From positions 1,302,001-1,366,000 of the forward strand of contig NZ_CP036426.1 in the NCBI RefSeq assembly GCF_007752535.1: DNA of 64,000 bases, read 5' to 3'. Under the pieces are notes generated by a model. The model did not search any database. It saw nothing but the letters and a program-made list of their open reading frames with translations, and was not told the origin of the DNA. Below are positions 49,538 to 58,791 of the stretch, piece by piece. The position numbers and the translations under genes were made by a program. How positions within the stretch are numbered: the first letter of the stretch is position 1; every line of letters starts with the position of its first letter. This stretch comes from Tautonia plasticadhaerens. GTDB lineage: Bacteria; Planctomycetota; Planctomycetia; Isosphaerales; Isosphaeraceae.

Positions 49538-52318
49538 TCAACGCGGCACCAGCCGGGTCCGGGCAAGGCGGTCGTGCAGCATCCGGCCGGGGAAGGCGAG
49601 CTCATGGGCCATGTCGATCAGCACCCAGGTACCCGGGAGGGCCCAGACCGCCCAGAGGAGCCAGGCCGGGGTCCCCCAGGCCGCCCCGGTGCGCACGAAG
49701 ATGGCGACGAGCCCGAGCCCCATGAGGGGCGCCCAGATGACCAGTTCCCGCACGGCGCAGTGCGGGCGGGACGGGGGCATGCCGTCGTCCCGGACGAGCA
49801 CGGCCCCCAGGAAGCTGGAGGTCCACCGGCATCGGGAGACGGCCGCCATCGCCGGCCAGAGGATCAGGGAGAGGCACGCGAACTGGATCGCCTCGACTCG
49901 GGCCTGGGAGATCCCCGAGGCGTCGTGCATCCGCTCGCCGAACCCGGCGGCGTGGATCATCCCCAGCAGCAGCGTCGTGCCCGCCAGCCTGAGGGGGATC
50001 GAGGCCACGAAGGTGGAGAGGCGGTTGACCCGGGCCATGAAGGTCAGCTCGTCGGGCTCGGAGGCCAGCCCCCGGAGCCGGTCCCGGGCCTCGACGAGGC
50101 GGTCGTACCGGGGACCCGGGCCGGCGAGCCGGTCCAGCAACTCCCGGGCCTGGGCGGGGACCGGGGCCCGGATGGCGGAGGTGGCGTCGGACGACCGGCG
50201 GCGTCCCCCTTCGAGGGCCAGGGCGGCCACCCTCGCCAGCAGCGTCAGGGACCGTCGGTCGCCGTCGACCCTGGGTTGATCGGGGGGGTGCCCGGCCCGG
50301 GGGGCCGGCCCGCCGAGCGGGTCGACGAGTTGGACGGATCCGTCCGGCTCGACCCAGACCTGCTCCGGGTCCAGGGAGGCCGGCAGGGTGCCGTCGGCCA
50401 TCGAGGAGGAAAGCTCCTCGGCCAGTTCGGAGAGGATCGGGCGGGCCTCCGACCAGGGCAGGCCCTCCGGCCCGGCCACGTCGGCGATCGGGGCCCCGGC
50501 GGGGGCGGTGTAGGCGTCCCATCGCCCCTCGGGGGTCTCCCCGCCGGAAATCCAGCGCGAGCGGGTCGGCCGGTTCAGCTCCCGACGGGCGGTGTCGGGT
50601 TGTTCGGAGCGGTCGGCGGACATCACGACCCAGACCTCCCGGCCGAGCCCGGAGTCCTCCGCGGCCAGGACCCGACGGCCGGACTCCCAGCGCACGGCGC
50701 CCCGGATCCGGTAGGGGCCGACGTGGTCGAGCACCCCGGGGGGGCGCCGGATGATGCTGCTGTCCCGGGCCGACCGGCGTCGGGCCGAGGGTTCCCGACG
50801 TCGGGCGGCCCGGGGGAGCCGGACGGTCCGGGTCCGGCTGAGGAATTCGTGCATGCCCCGATAGCCGTTCCGCCTCCGCATCGGCCCGAGGACGATCGCC
50901 AGGCCGAGGGCCGGGAGCAGGACGTTGGCCAGGGCGAAGCCGAGCGACTCGCGCCCCCAATCCAGGATCCGGTCTCCCCAGATCTGCTCCATGATCGTCG
51001 TCACCAGACTCCAGGGCAGCAGGGCGATGCCGTAGAACGCCAGGGCCCGGACCGAGGCCAGGGGGATCCCGGGCTCGGCCCTCCGGTCGTCCCGGAAGAC
51101 GCGGAGCCGGAGCAGTCGCTTGCCGACCGCGGCGCCGAGCAGCCCTTCCAGCGGGCCGAAGTAGGCGACCCAGGAGACGAGGTCGGACAGCATCATCCCC
51201 CAGAGCTCCCCCAGCAGCGGGCGGAAGGCCAGCAGGTGGAGGGCGGCCCAGAGCAGGCCGATGCAGGCGGCGTCGACGGCGAAGGCGGCGACCCGGGGGG
51301 CGAGGCCGGCGTCGGGGATCGGGTGCGGGGCGAAGGGGAGCAGGGCGTCCCGGAACTCGGAGAGGCTCCTCCAGCGGCGGTCTCGGTCACGCTCCAGGCC
51401 GCGGAGGACGGCCGATTCGAGCCCGGCGGGGGCGTCGGGCCGTCGTTCCCGGAGCGGCCGAGGGGCCTCGGAGACGATCCGGGCCAGGGCCGCGGTGGCG
51501 TCCTTGGCCTCGAAGGGGGGATGCCCGGTCAGCAGGAAGTGCAGGGTGGCGGCGACCGAGTAGATGTCGGTCCGCTCGTCGACCGGCTCTCCCTTGACCT
51601 GCTCGGCCGAGGCGTAGAGCGGCGTGCCGATGAACGAGCCGGTCCGGGTCAGGCTGGTGTCGGCGGCCAGCGATTTCGAGAGGCCGAAGTCGCCGACCTT
51701 GACCCGCCCGTCGGCCTCCAGGAAGCAATTCGAGGGCTTCACGTCCCGATGGATCACCCCGAGGCGGTGGGCGGCGATCAGGCCGTCGATCACGTCGAGG
51801 ATGCGGAGGACGGCCTCCTCGACCGGCAGCGGCCCGACCGAGTCGACCAGCCCCTGGAGGGTCTGGCCGGTCATCAGCTCCATGACGATATAGGGCCGGC
51901 CGTCGACCTCGTCGGCCGCCAGCACGAAGACGCATCGAGGGTGGCTGATGGTGGCGGCCAGTCGCCCTTCCTGGCGGAAGCGGTCGATCGACTCCCGGCC
52001 GGCGCCGATCCGGTCGGAGAGGACCTTGACGGCGACCTTCCGGCCGTGGACCTCGTCCTCGGCCTCGAAGACGGCCCCCATGCCCCCGTCGCCGATCCGA
52101 CGGACGAGGCGGTAGCCGGCCAGCCGGTCGGGGATGGACGCCCCGGGGCCGATCGACGGGCCGACGACGGTCAGCCCGGCCTCGGGGGCGGGGGAGTACT
52201 CGATCGTCGCCTCCAGGGCGCTGCCGTCGAGCGGCTGGCCGCAATAGGCGCAGAACCTCGGACGATCCCCGGAAAAGTCCAGGTTGCGACCGCATTTGCG
52301 ACAGGACGCCGACGCCAT
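49538..52318 (-). CDS. Zinc-ribbon Ser/Thr protein kinase with two RDD membrane modules and a second degenerate kinase-like domain
   Basis: The 926-residue product begins with a zinc ribbon (C6, C9, C23, C26), then a Hanks-type kinase (about 68-330): GDGGMG loop at 76-81, Lys98, HRDVKPSN with the catalytic Asp192, and DFG at 210-212. A first RDD membrane domain (about 340-500, with RVAAFAVDAACIGLLW and VGKRLLRLRV) follows. A second kinase-like region (about 560-760, GPYRIRGAVRWESGRRVLAAEDS) lacks the catalytic motifs. A second membrane region with RDD-like character (about 790-920) closes the protein. The GGAGGTGA at 52325-52332 lies 6 or 7 bases before the ATG, making 52318 the clear start. 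Confidence 0.85.
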   Translation of the reverse strand: MASASCRKCGRNLDFSGDRPRFCAYCGQPLDGSALEATIEYSPAPEAGLTVVGPSIGPGASIPDRLAGYRLVRRIGDGGMGAVFEAEDEVHGRKVAVKVLSDRIGAGRESIDRFRQEGRLAATISHPRCVFVLAADEVDGRPYIVMELMTGQTLQGLVDSVGPLPVEEAVLRILDVIDGLIAAHRLGVIHRDVKPSNCFLEADGRVKVGDFGLSKSLAADTSLTRTGSFIGTPLYASAEQVKGEPVDERTDIYSVAATLHFLLTGHPPFEAKDATAALARIVSEAPRPLRERRPDAPAGLESAVLRGLERDRDRRWRSLSEFRDALLPFAPHPIPDAGLAPRVAAFAVDAACIGLLWAALHLLAFRPLLGELWGMMLSDLVSWVAYFGPLEGLLGAAVGKRLLRLRVFRDDRRAEPGIPLASVRALAFYGIALLPWSLVTTIMEQIWGDRILDWGRESLGFALANVLLPALGLAIVLGPMRRRNGYRGMHEFLSRTRTVRLPRAARRREPSARRRSARDSSIIRRPPGVLDHVGPYRIRGAVRWESGRRVLAAEDSGLGREVWVVMSADRSEQPDTARRELNRPTRSRWISGGETPEGRWDAYTAPAGAPIADVAGPEGLPWSEARPILSELAEELSSSMADGTLPASLDPEQVWVEPDGSVQLVDPLGGPAPRAGHPPDQPRVDGDRRSLTLLARVAALALEGGRRRSSDATSAIRAPVPAQARELLDRLAGPGPRYDRLVEARDRLRGLASEPDELTFMARVNRLSTFVASIPLRLAGTTLLLGMIHAAGFGERMHDASGISQARVEAIQFACLSLILWPAMAAVSRCRWTSSFLGAVLVRDDGMPPSRPHCAVRELVIWAPLMGLGLVAIFVRTGAAWGTPAWLLWAVWALPGTWVLIDMAHELAFPGRMLHDRLARTRLVPR

Positions 52319-52326
52319 CTCCTCGC

Positions 52327-54831
52327 TCACCTCCGCTGGACCGGATCCGGATCCCGGGGACGAGCGGTCGGCCGCCGCCGATCCGTTCCGGGTGGAAGGG
52401 GATCCATGCCGCATGCAAAGCCCGCGCCGATCCGGTGTCGGGCGGCGGGCGCCCCGGGGTGTTCAGCCCCCCGGGGCGGGGCTATCCTGGTGGTCGGCGA
52501 CTCCCCATCGATCCGGAGGAGGCGCCGACCCTCGGAGGCCGTCCCGCCATGCCATTCTCCTCGATCACCTGCGCCCGATGCACGGGGGAGAACCACTCCT
52601 CGGCCCGATTTTGCGACAGTTGCGGGCTCCCGCTCGGGGCCGTCGAGCCCGACGCCGAGGCCGCCCAGGAGGCGCTGGGGCCGTACGAGATCCCCGACCC
52701 GGCCGACCCCGATACGTCCCGGGTGATCCGGGAGTTCGTCTCCCAGGCCGAATATGAGGCCCATCCGGCCGGGCACGGCTACCGGCTGGTGGTGCCGATG
52801 CCGCCGGATCGCCGCCAGGCGGTCTACGTCGGCTACGTCGGCACCGACCGGGACGACCGGCCGATCATCTCGCTCGTCTCGGTCTGCGGCACGGCCAACC
52901 AGCGGGACGGGAGGGACCTGCTGAAGCTCAACGCCGTGACCGTCGAGGGGCACTTCGCCATCAAGGTCCTCCGGGGGGAGGAGTACTACGTCGTCATCCG
53001 CAACCTGACCCCGGAGGCCGCCTTCGAGGCCGATGCCCCCGCGATCGTCCGCCGGATCGCCGAGCTGGCCGACGGGCTCGAGGATCGCCTCTCCCGGGGT
53101 CGAGACCTGTTCTGACCCCCCGGTCCCCGGCCCGAAGACCCGGTCGGCGCGATAGATGGCGATCGTGCCGTCGTCGGTCAGCCGGACGGGGGCGACCCCG
53201 ACCAGGGCATCGAAGTAGCCCTCCGGGCCCCAGGGGCCGTGTTGCAGCGAGGCCGAGACGGCGACGAACCGCGTCCGGGCCGAGAAGCGGCCGGGCAGCC
53301 CGGGATGGTCGGCCCCGGCGTCGACCACCAGTCGGGTGCCCGACACGCCGTAGTGGCCCGGGTCGGTGTCGCCGAAGTAGTAGAGGGTCAGATCCCGATA
53401 GCCCGGCTCGGCTCGCTGGAGCCGGGCCAGCTCCCGTGCCCCCTGGCCCCAATCGAGGTTCGAGTCGGCCAGCACCCGGCGGCCGCCCCGGGGCCCGCCC
53501 GCCAGGGCGTTGAAGTACGACAGCTCATGGGGGTGGACGCCCGCCACGGCCGACGCCATCCCGATCAGGCCGATCGCCGAGAGCACCCGGGCCGCCCTCG
53601 GCCCCTCGGCGAGCCGGGAGACCCAGACGATCGCCATCGGGGCGACCGGCAGCAGATAGCGCAGGCCGAAGTTCCGACGGGAGCCGAGGGCGGTCAGGGC
53701 CAGCATCGCGACGATCGTCGTCGCCATCAGCACCTCATCGCTCGAAGGCCGCCGCCATCCCCGGTCCCGGAGCGACCGGAGGCCGATCGCCGCCCGCCCC
53801 CCGGCCAGCAGCCAGAAGGCGACCGGGACCTTCACCGCCATCGCGACGAGGTAGTAGTACCACCAGCCCTCCGTCCGACGCTCGCCGAGCAGGTAGCTCG
53901 GGCCTCCGGAGCGCTGGTGGATCGCCTGGATCGCGAAGGCCACCCAGTCCTGCGGCCAGTCCGACTCGGCGGCCGAGGCGAGCAGGCCGTCGATCGTCGG
54001 GCCGAAGCGGCCGACCAGGGCCGGATGGGACTCGCCGACCCGGGCCGAGGGGGTCATCGTCTCCATCCCGGTGACGAGGAGGTTCGTCGCCACCATCACG
54101 AGGCCGAAGGCGGCCATCCCCGAGGAGACCCGGACGACCAGCCCCAGGGGGCGGCGATCCCCCCGGAGCAGGCGGTCGGTCAGCCAGGCGAGCGCGAGGA
54201 TCGGCGGCAGCACGACGGCGGTGAACTTGCAGGAGAAGGCCAGGCCCGCCGCCGCCGAGGCGCCGAGGAACGCCCCCCGACGGCCCGTCTCCAGGAACCG
54301 GGCGAACAGCAGGCTCGACGCCGTCCAGCAGGCGAGCAGCGGCAATTCCATGGTGATCAACCCGCCGTGCGCCAGCAGGTTCGGGCTGACCGCGAAGAGC
54401 AGGGCGGCCATCGCCGAGGCGCGGGGGCCGTACGCCCTCCGGGCCCAGATCGAGGTGATCGCCAGGGCGGTCGCCCAGAGCCAGAGGGCGCCGACCCGGA
54501 CGATGGGCAGCAGGGTCGCCTGGTGGGCGATCGGGTCGTCGAGGAGGTGGCCCCGCCCGAGGCGGTCGAGGATCCAGAACGTGGTCGCCTGCTGGAGCTT
54601 CAGGAAGGTCATCGGCGACCCCATCCGGCCGATCGTCTCTTGCTGGCCGGTCCGCCACCACTCGGCGGCCAGCCGGAGGTAGGCCACCTCGTCGTAGGTC
54701 GCCGAGCTGCGAGCGGCCGAGTCGACCATCAGGGCGAGGCCGAGCGCCCATGACACCAGCACGGCGATCGGCCAGAGCCGTCGCCACCGATCCGGGGGGG
54801 GGGCGGGGTTCGAGATCGGGTCGGCGTCCAT
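52327..54831 (-). CDS. Membrane glycosyltransferase (GT39/ArnT-like); conserved part ends near 53120
   Basis: Polytopic glycosyltransferases of this type move sugars from polyprenyl carriers to acceptors. The first 565 or so residues (54831 to about 53120) are a typical multi-helix enzyme: SSATYDEVAYLRLAAEWW with the catalytic acidic residue in the first loop, HGGLITMELPLLACWTASSLLFARF and LALTALGSRRNFGLRYLLPVAPMAIVWVSR. The frame then stays open for about 265 codons to 52327, antisense to the zinc-ribbon gene at 52549-53115. That extension is Gly/Asp/Arg-rich and looks like antisense translation. The native stop may have been lost, or the frame is artefactually open. Its stop is just before the kinase start. 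Confidence 0.75.
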   Translation of the reverse strand: MDADPISNPAPPPDRWRRLWPIAVLVSWALGLALMVDSAARSSATYDEVAYLRLAAEWWRTGQQETIGRMGSPMTFLKLQQATTFWILDRLGRGHLLDDPIAHQATLLPIVRVGALWLWATALAITSIWARRAYGPRASAMAALLFAVSPNLLAHGGLITMELPLLACWTASSLLFARFLETGRRGAFLGASAAAGLAFSCKFTAVVLPPILALAWLTDRLLRGDRRPLGLVVRVSSGMAAFGLVMVATNLLVTGMETMTPSARVGESHPALVGRFGPTIDGLLASAAESDWPQDWVAFAIQAIHQRSGGPSYLLGERRTEGWWYYYLVAMAVKVPVAFWLLAGGRAAIGLRSLRDRGWRRPSSDEVLMATTIVAMLALTALGSRRNFGLRYLLPVAPMAIVWVSRLAEGPRAARVLSAIGLIGMASAVAGVHPHELSYFNALAGGPRGGRRVLADSNLDWGQGARELARLQRAEPGYRDLTLYYFGDTDPGHYGVSGTRLVVDAGADHPGLPGRFSARTRFVAVSASLQHGPWGPEGYFDALVGVAPVRLTDDGTIAIYRADRVFGPGTGGSEQVSTPGEAILEPVGQLGDPADDRGGIGLEGGLRGQVADDDVVLLPPEDLDGEVPLDGHGVELQQVPPVPLVGRAADRDERDDRPVVPVGADVADVDRLAAIRRHRHHQPVAVPGRMGLIFGLGDELPDHPGRIGVGRVGDLVRPQRLLGGLGVGLDGPEREPATVAKSGRGVVLPRASGAGDRGEWHGGTASEGRRLLRIDGESPTTRIAPPRGAEHPGAPAARHRIGAGFACGMDPLPPGTDRRRPTARPRDPDPVQRR
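52549..53115 (+). CDS. Zinc-ribbon protein with a YbjN-like domain
   Basis: The 188-residue product starts with a zinc ribbon (CARC at about 8-11, CDSC at about 24-27), followed by an acidic Pro-rich linker and an alpha/beta domain: VIREFVSQAEYEAHPAGHGYRLVVP, VYVGYVGTDRDDRPIISLVSVCG and FAIKVLRGEEYYVVIRNL. The latter resembles YbjN-type or type III chaperone-like folds, which is inference. The zinc ribbon echoes that of the divergent kinase. CGGAGG lies 10 bases upstream of the ATG. TATCCT (52483-52488) is a -10 candidate. The whole gene is antisense to the open 3' part of the glycosyltransferase. Confidence 0.75.
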   Translation: MPFSSITCARCTGENHSSARFCDSCGLPLGAVEPDAEAAQEALGPYEIPDPADPDTSRVIREFVSQAEYEAHPAGHGYRLVVPMPPDRRQAVYVGYVGTDRDDRPIISLVSVCGTANQRDGRDLLKLNAVTVEGHFAIKVLRGEEYYVVIRNLTPEAAFEADAPAIVRRIAELADGLEDRLSRGRDLF

Positions 54832-54889
54832 ACCGGGTCCATCCTCGGGGGAGCATCCGTGCCCGGAGGGGGCCCACCCCTCCTCGGGG

Positions 54890-55834
54890 TCACAGCTCGA
54901 AGGTGAGGCCGCCCGCGTCCAGCCTGGCGAGTTCCTCCGGCCCCGGGGCCAGCGACTGCTCGCCTCGGACCAGGCGGAGGAAGTGGTCGATCATCAACTC
55001 GGTCGGCGGGCCGTCGGGGAGGGACTCCTCGACCTCCCTCGAGCCGTCGGACCAGCGGAGCCGCCCCCGCGAGTCGATCCGGGCCCACCCCCGATCGGCC
55101 TCGACGGCCAGGCTCGCCGAGGGCCGATCCCCGCCCCCGGCGACGAGCGTCAGGCGACTGCTGGCCCCTCCGGGGGATTGGAGCTCGACGACGCGGAGGG
55201 CCTGGCCGTCCCGGTCGACTTTCCGGGAGAGTCGCGCGGGGCCCGGCCCGTCCTGGAACAGGGAGCCGCACCAGTCGACCATCCCGATCGCCAGGTCGGA
55301 GACCTCCGGGTCGGCCGAAGGTCCCCGGGCCCGGGCCCGGGCCCGGGCCCGGCGGGCCGGGCCGAGTTCGGTGGCCAGCAGCTCCCGGAGCCTCAGCGTC
55401 TCGGCCGAGAAGCGGCGAGGCAGCTCGATCATGACCGGCGTCCCCGCCCGGGACGACGGCCTCCGGGCCAGTTCATCCAGCGCCGCCCTCGGGCCGAAGG
55501 CGCAGAAGACCGGCTTGTCCCGGTCCAACGCCGCCCCGAGGGGCCAGGCGCCGAACCAGGGGTCGTCGAGCACCAGGACCGCATCCACGTCCGGCCGGTC
55601 GATCAACGCGGTGACCCCCTCGACCGCGTCGCATCGGAGCCGATCCGCCTCCGCCTCGGAGCGGTGGACGACCGGGTCGCAGACCGCGACCACCCGGGCC
55701 CCGACGCCGGGGCGAGTCATCGGCGACCGATAGCGGTCGGCCCAGGCCCGGCCCAGGCCGACCACCCCGACCCGAACGATCTTCGCCGTCTCCGAGCGAC
55801 TCAACCCGGCCCCCTCCTCGACGCCCGACGCCAT
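54890..55834 (-). CDS. Gfo/Idh/MocA-family oxidoreductase-like protein
   Basis: The 314-residue product has an N-terminal Rossmann domain: VRVGVVGLGRAWADRYRSP (about 20-38), VVAVCDP and VDAVLVLDDPWFGAWPLGAALDRDKPVFC. The C-terminal half is short of a standard Gfo/Idh/MocA beta domain and lacks the EKP motif (DRDKP here). Catalytic lysine use is therefore uncertain. A (CCCGGG)n tract at 55324-55352 encodes an RARARARAR stretch in the middle. It lies 58 bases upstream of the glycosyltransferase on the same strand, suggesting a shared transcript. Confidence 0.7.
   Translation of the reverse strand: MASGVEEGAGLSRSETAKIVRVGVVGLGRAWADRYRSPMTRPGVGARVVAVCDPVVHRSEAEADRLRCDAVEGVTALIDRPDVDAVLVLDDPWFGAWPLGAALDRDKPVFCAFGPRAALDELARRPSSRAGTPVMIELPRRFSAETLRLRELLATELGPARRARARARARGPSADPEVSDLAIGMVDWCGSLFQDGPGPARLSRKVDRDGQALRVVELQSPGGASSRLTLVAGGGDRPSASLAVEADRGWARIDSRGRLRWSDGSREVEESLPDGPPTELMIDHFLRLVRGEQSLAPGPEELARLDAGGLTFEL
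55324..55352. repeat. (CCCGGG)n microsatellite within a coding region
   Basis: Four and a bit perfect CCCGGG hexamers encode alternating Arg-Ala on the coding (minus) strand. The unit length is a multiple of three, so copy-number changes would not shift the frame. It is a strong secondary-structure risk. Confidence 0.75.
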
Positions 55835-56195
55835 CGGATCGCCGATTATGGCCTCAGTGGCCGAGTTCGCCTAGGCGGACCCGACGCCAAACGGTCGAAC
55901 ACTTGTTGGAAAACCGGCGGTCGCGGCCGGGAAAGCTGATTGCTGGCCGGGGGGAGATCCGATAGGATCGGGTTACGCTCCGATCGCCGGTTCGCGCGAA
56001 CGACGACGGGCTCGCCGTCGTAGAGAATGGGGACATCGGGCCCGGGCCGGTCCGCCCCGCCCGAGGACCCGGCGAGCGCCGGAGCGACGACGACCCGCCC
56101 GATCGATCCCGCCTCGACCGCCCCCCCTCGTTTCGCCCGCCGAACGTCGTGCGCCCACCCGCCGAGCCAGGCACCGAGAGCCAGGTGACGAGATC
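55835..56195. other. Divergent intergenic region upstream of resB
   Basis: A 361-base region. Besides the promoter at 55940-55968, no gene was supported; the resB leader would be about 220 bases long. Confidence 0.45.
55940..55968 (+). promoter_or_regulatory. Promoter of the resB-ccsA operon
   Basis: TTGCTG (55940-55945) and TAGGAT (55963-55968) are separated by 17 bases, one of the best -35/-10 pairs in the window. resB starts 228 bases downstream. Confidence 0.5.
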
Positions 56196-58655
56196 ATGGC
56201 AACCGTCTCCAAGAAGCCGTCGTCCCCGAACCCGAAGCCCTCGGGAAGCCGTCGGGACGGAGAGGATCGCGCCGACGAGGGGCCGATCCTGCGGGCCTTC
56301 AACGCGGCCTACCGGTTCCTCGCGTCGCTGAAACTGGCGGTCCTCAGCCTCTCGACGCTGGTGATCGTTCTGTTCATCGGCATGATCTACGAGCGGAACT
56401 ACGGCAACGCCGCCTTGCAGCAGTATTTCTACCGGACCTGGTGGTTCGGCCTCCTGCTGGCGGTGCTGGGGATCAACATCCTCTGCGCCGCGACGATCCG
56501 GTTCCCCTGGAAGAGGCGCCAGACGGGGTTCGTCGTCACTCACGCCGGCCTGATCGTGGTGCTCGTCGGCTCCTGGTTCAGCTTCCAGGCCGGCGACGAG
56601 GGGCAGGTGGCGATGGCCGAGGGGGACACATCCGCCTCGCTCGTCCGCATGAACGACTACGCCCTGCGGGTCCGGGCGGTCGATTCGGCCGCCGTCGGTG
56701 AGGCCGATGCGACCCTCCGCGAACTCTTCGCCGAGGTCGCCGGCGGGCATGAGCACGGCGAGGATCACCAGGCAGGCGATCCCCAGGATGCCGCGATCCA
56801 CGACCTGCAGGATCGCATCGTGTCGGCGGTCGAGGGCGGGGCTCCTTCGCCGTCCGCCCTCCGGGGCCTCGCGTCGCACCCGGCCGTGCCGGCGGAATTC
56901 CGGGACCGGCTGGGCCGGCTTTCCGCCGAGATGTCGGGGGAATCCTACTCCTTCCCGTTCTTCCCCGGCCCGAGGGAGTGGCCCCGGGAACGGACCGAGA
57001 CCTTGACCCGGCCGGGGGACGAGTTCCAGCTCGAGGTCACCGCCTTCCTGCCCTCGTCCCGGGGGAAGCGGATCGTCGAGGAGGTGCCCTTCGGCGGCAA
57101 CCCGATGATCAAGATCGCGATGGAACTGACCCCGCCGAACGCGCTCAGCCCGATGGACCCGCTGGAGGATCCGTTCATCGAGGACGATCGCCGGTGGATT
57201 GCCGCGGACGAGCTGTTCAAGCGGTCGGTCACGTCGATCGGCCCCGCGCGGTTGGTCTTCCAGCACGTCCCCGGCGGGATCCGGGGCAAGGAGGCGGCCA
57301 ACGACTTCCTCGGCCTCCCCGAGAAGGGGACGGTCGAGTCGGCCCGACTCCATTATGAAGACAGCAAGGGCCGGACCCGGACCGCCGTCTTTTTCCCCGC
57401 CAACGAGACCTGGTCCATGCCCGACGGCTCGACCGTCCAGGGGCGTACCGCCACGCTGACCGACAGCGACCTGACGGCGACCTACAACCTCTCGGGCGCG
57501 CTCAACGACGAGGGGATCTTCGACCGCCTCCGCTCGACCCGGTTCGACGTCAAGCCGAGGGGAGGCGAGGCCCCCCCCAGGCCGATCACGCTGGGCAGCT
57601 TCCTGCTGGCGATCGTCGAGAACACGAAGGACGAGCAGATGCCCCTGGCCGAGTTCTCGGTCAGGAGGTCCGACGGCCCGGAGGTCATCCACTGGGCCGT
57701 GCCGATCCCCAACGCCGCCCTGCCGCCGATGAGTTTCACGGCGACCGACCGCCCCGGCCTCTACGAGCCGGCCGGGACCCTGGTGCGGATTTCCTACTAT
57801 CGGCCCCTGGAGTTCGACGCCGGGATGCAGGGACTCAAGGGCTCGGTCGAGGTGCTCGGCGTCGGGGACGACCAGCTGTTCTTCCGCACGGTCAACGCCG
57901 AGGGGATCCAGAACCAGGGGGAGCTGGAGCTCCGAGAGAAGGTCGACGCCTTCGGCGGCGAGAACCGGGCGATGCAGGCGGCCTTCTCGGTCGACGAATT
58001 CCACGACTCGGCGGTCCCCAAATTCACCTATGTGTATCAGGAACTGCCCGTCAATCAGGCCGGGCAGGGCATCCCGGCGGCCCGGGTGAAGCTGACCCGT
58101 CGGGGGAAGAGCGAGGAGCGCTGGGTCCGGCTCTCGACCACGACCACCCTCGCCCCCAACGCGAGGGCCATCGAGACGTTCCCGCTCGGCGATGAGATCT
58201 ACACCATCTCCTACGACGTGGATCGGGGCGACTTGCCGTTCTCGCTTCGGCTCATCGACTTCCGCCGTCGGTTCGATCCCGGAACCCGACAGCCGAGCCA
58301 CTACGAGAGCGACGTGCTCCTCTACGATGAGGAGCAGGGGATCGAGGGGGAGAAGGTCACCATCTCGATGAACGAGCCGCTCTCGCACCGGGGATACACC
58401 TTCTACCAGTCGAGCTTCAACCCGCCGACCGATGCGAGCGGCGAATTCGTGTCGGTGTTCCAGGTGCGCTACGACCCCACCTGGCAGATCATCTACGGCG
58501 GGTGCCTGCTGGTGGTCATCGGCACCTTCCTCCAGTTCTACATGAGGGCCGGGCTGTTCACCGACGGCGGCCGGCTCGAACGCGAGCGAGAGGCCCGCAA
58601 GCGGGGAGAGTCCCCGGACCTGGGAGCCCCTCCCGCGGGCCAGGACGAACCGTGA
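56196..58655 (+). CDS. resB: Cytochrome c biogenesis protein ResB (system II)
   Basis: ResB (Ccs1) works with CcsA to deliver haem to apocytochrome c outside the membrane. The 819-residue product has N-terminal membrane helices (about 46-66, 80-98 and 110-128): LKLAVLSLSTLVIVLFIGMIY and FGLLLAVLGINILCAATIRFPW. A large extracytoplasmic region (about 135-760) follows and includes the ResB-typical HRGYTFYQSSFNPP near residue 733. A final membrane helix (about 765-785, YGGCLLVVIGTFLQFY) closes the protein. ccsA follows after 136 bases. Confidence 0.9.
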   Translation: MATVSKKPSSPNPKPSGSRRDGEDRADEGPILRAFNAAYRFLASLKLAVLSLSTLVIVLFIGMIYERNYGNAALQQYFYRTWWFGLLLAVLGINILCAATIRFPWKRRQTGFVVTHAGLIVVLVGSWFSFQAGDEGQVAMAEGDTSASLVRMNDYALRVRAVDSAAVGEADATLRELFAEVAGGHEHGEDHQAGDPQDAAIHDLQDRIVSAVEGGAPSPSALRGLASHPAVPAEFRDRLGRLSAEMSGESYSFPFFPGPREWPRERTETLTRPGDEFQLEVTAFLPSSRGKRIVEEVPFGGNPMIKIAMELTPPNALSPMDPLEDPFIEDDRRWIAADELFKRSVTSIGPARLVFQHVPGGIRGKEAANDFLGLPEKGTVESARLHYEDSKGRTRTAVFFPANETWSMPDGSTVQGRTATLTDSDLTATYNLSGALNDEGIFDRLRSTRFDVKPRGGEAPPRPITLGSFLLAIVENTKDEQMPLAEFSVRRSDGPEVIHWAVPIPNAALPPMSFTATDRPGLYEPAGTLVRISYYRPLEFDAGMQGLKGSVEVLGVGDDQLFFRTVNAEGIQNQGELELREKVDAFGGENRAMQAAFSVDEFHDSAVPKFTYVYQELPVNQAGQGIPAARVKLTRRGKSEERWVRLSTTTTLAPNARAIETFPLGDEIYTISYDVDRGDLPFSLRLIDFRRRFDPGTRQPSHYESDVLLYDEEQGIEGEKVTISMNEPLSHRGYTFYQSSFNPPTDASGEFVSVFQVRYDPTWQIIYGGCLLVVIGTFLQFYMRAGLFTDGGRLEREREARKRGESPDLGAPPAGQDEP

Positions 58656-58791
58656 TGTGATCACCCCCCCGGGATCGTCTCGAGCGGCCCCGGCCGACCC
58701 TCCCCCCCCTCGGCAGCCGCGCCGCCCTCGGCGGCCCCCTCGCCCCGGGGCGACGGACCCGCGCTCCTCACCGAAGAAAGGCGACCGGACC

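Noticed and set aside
49088-52726. A 1212-codon + strand frame opposite the kinase
   Set aside because: It shadows the kinase and channel genes and carries only Gly/Arg/Asp-rich translation.
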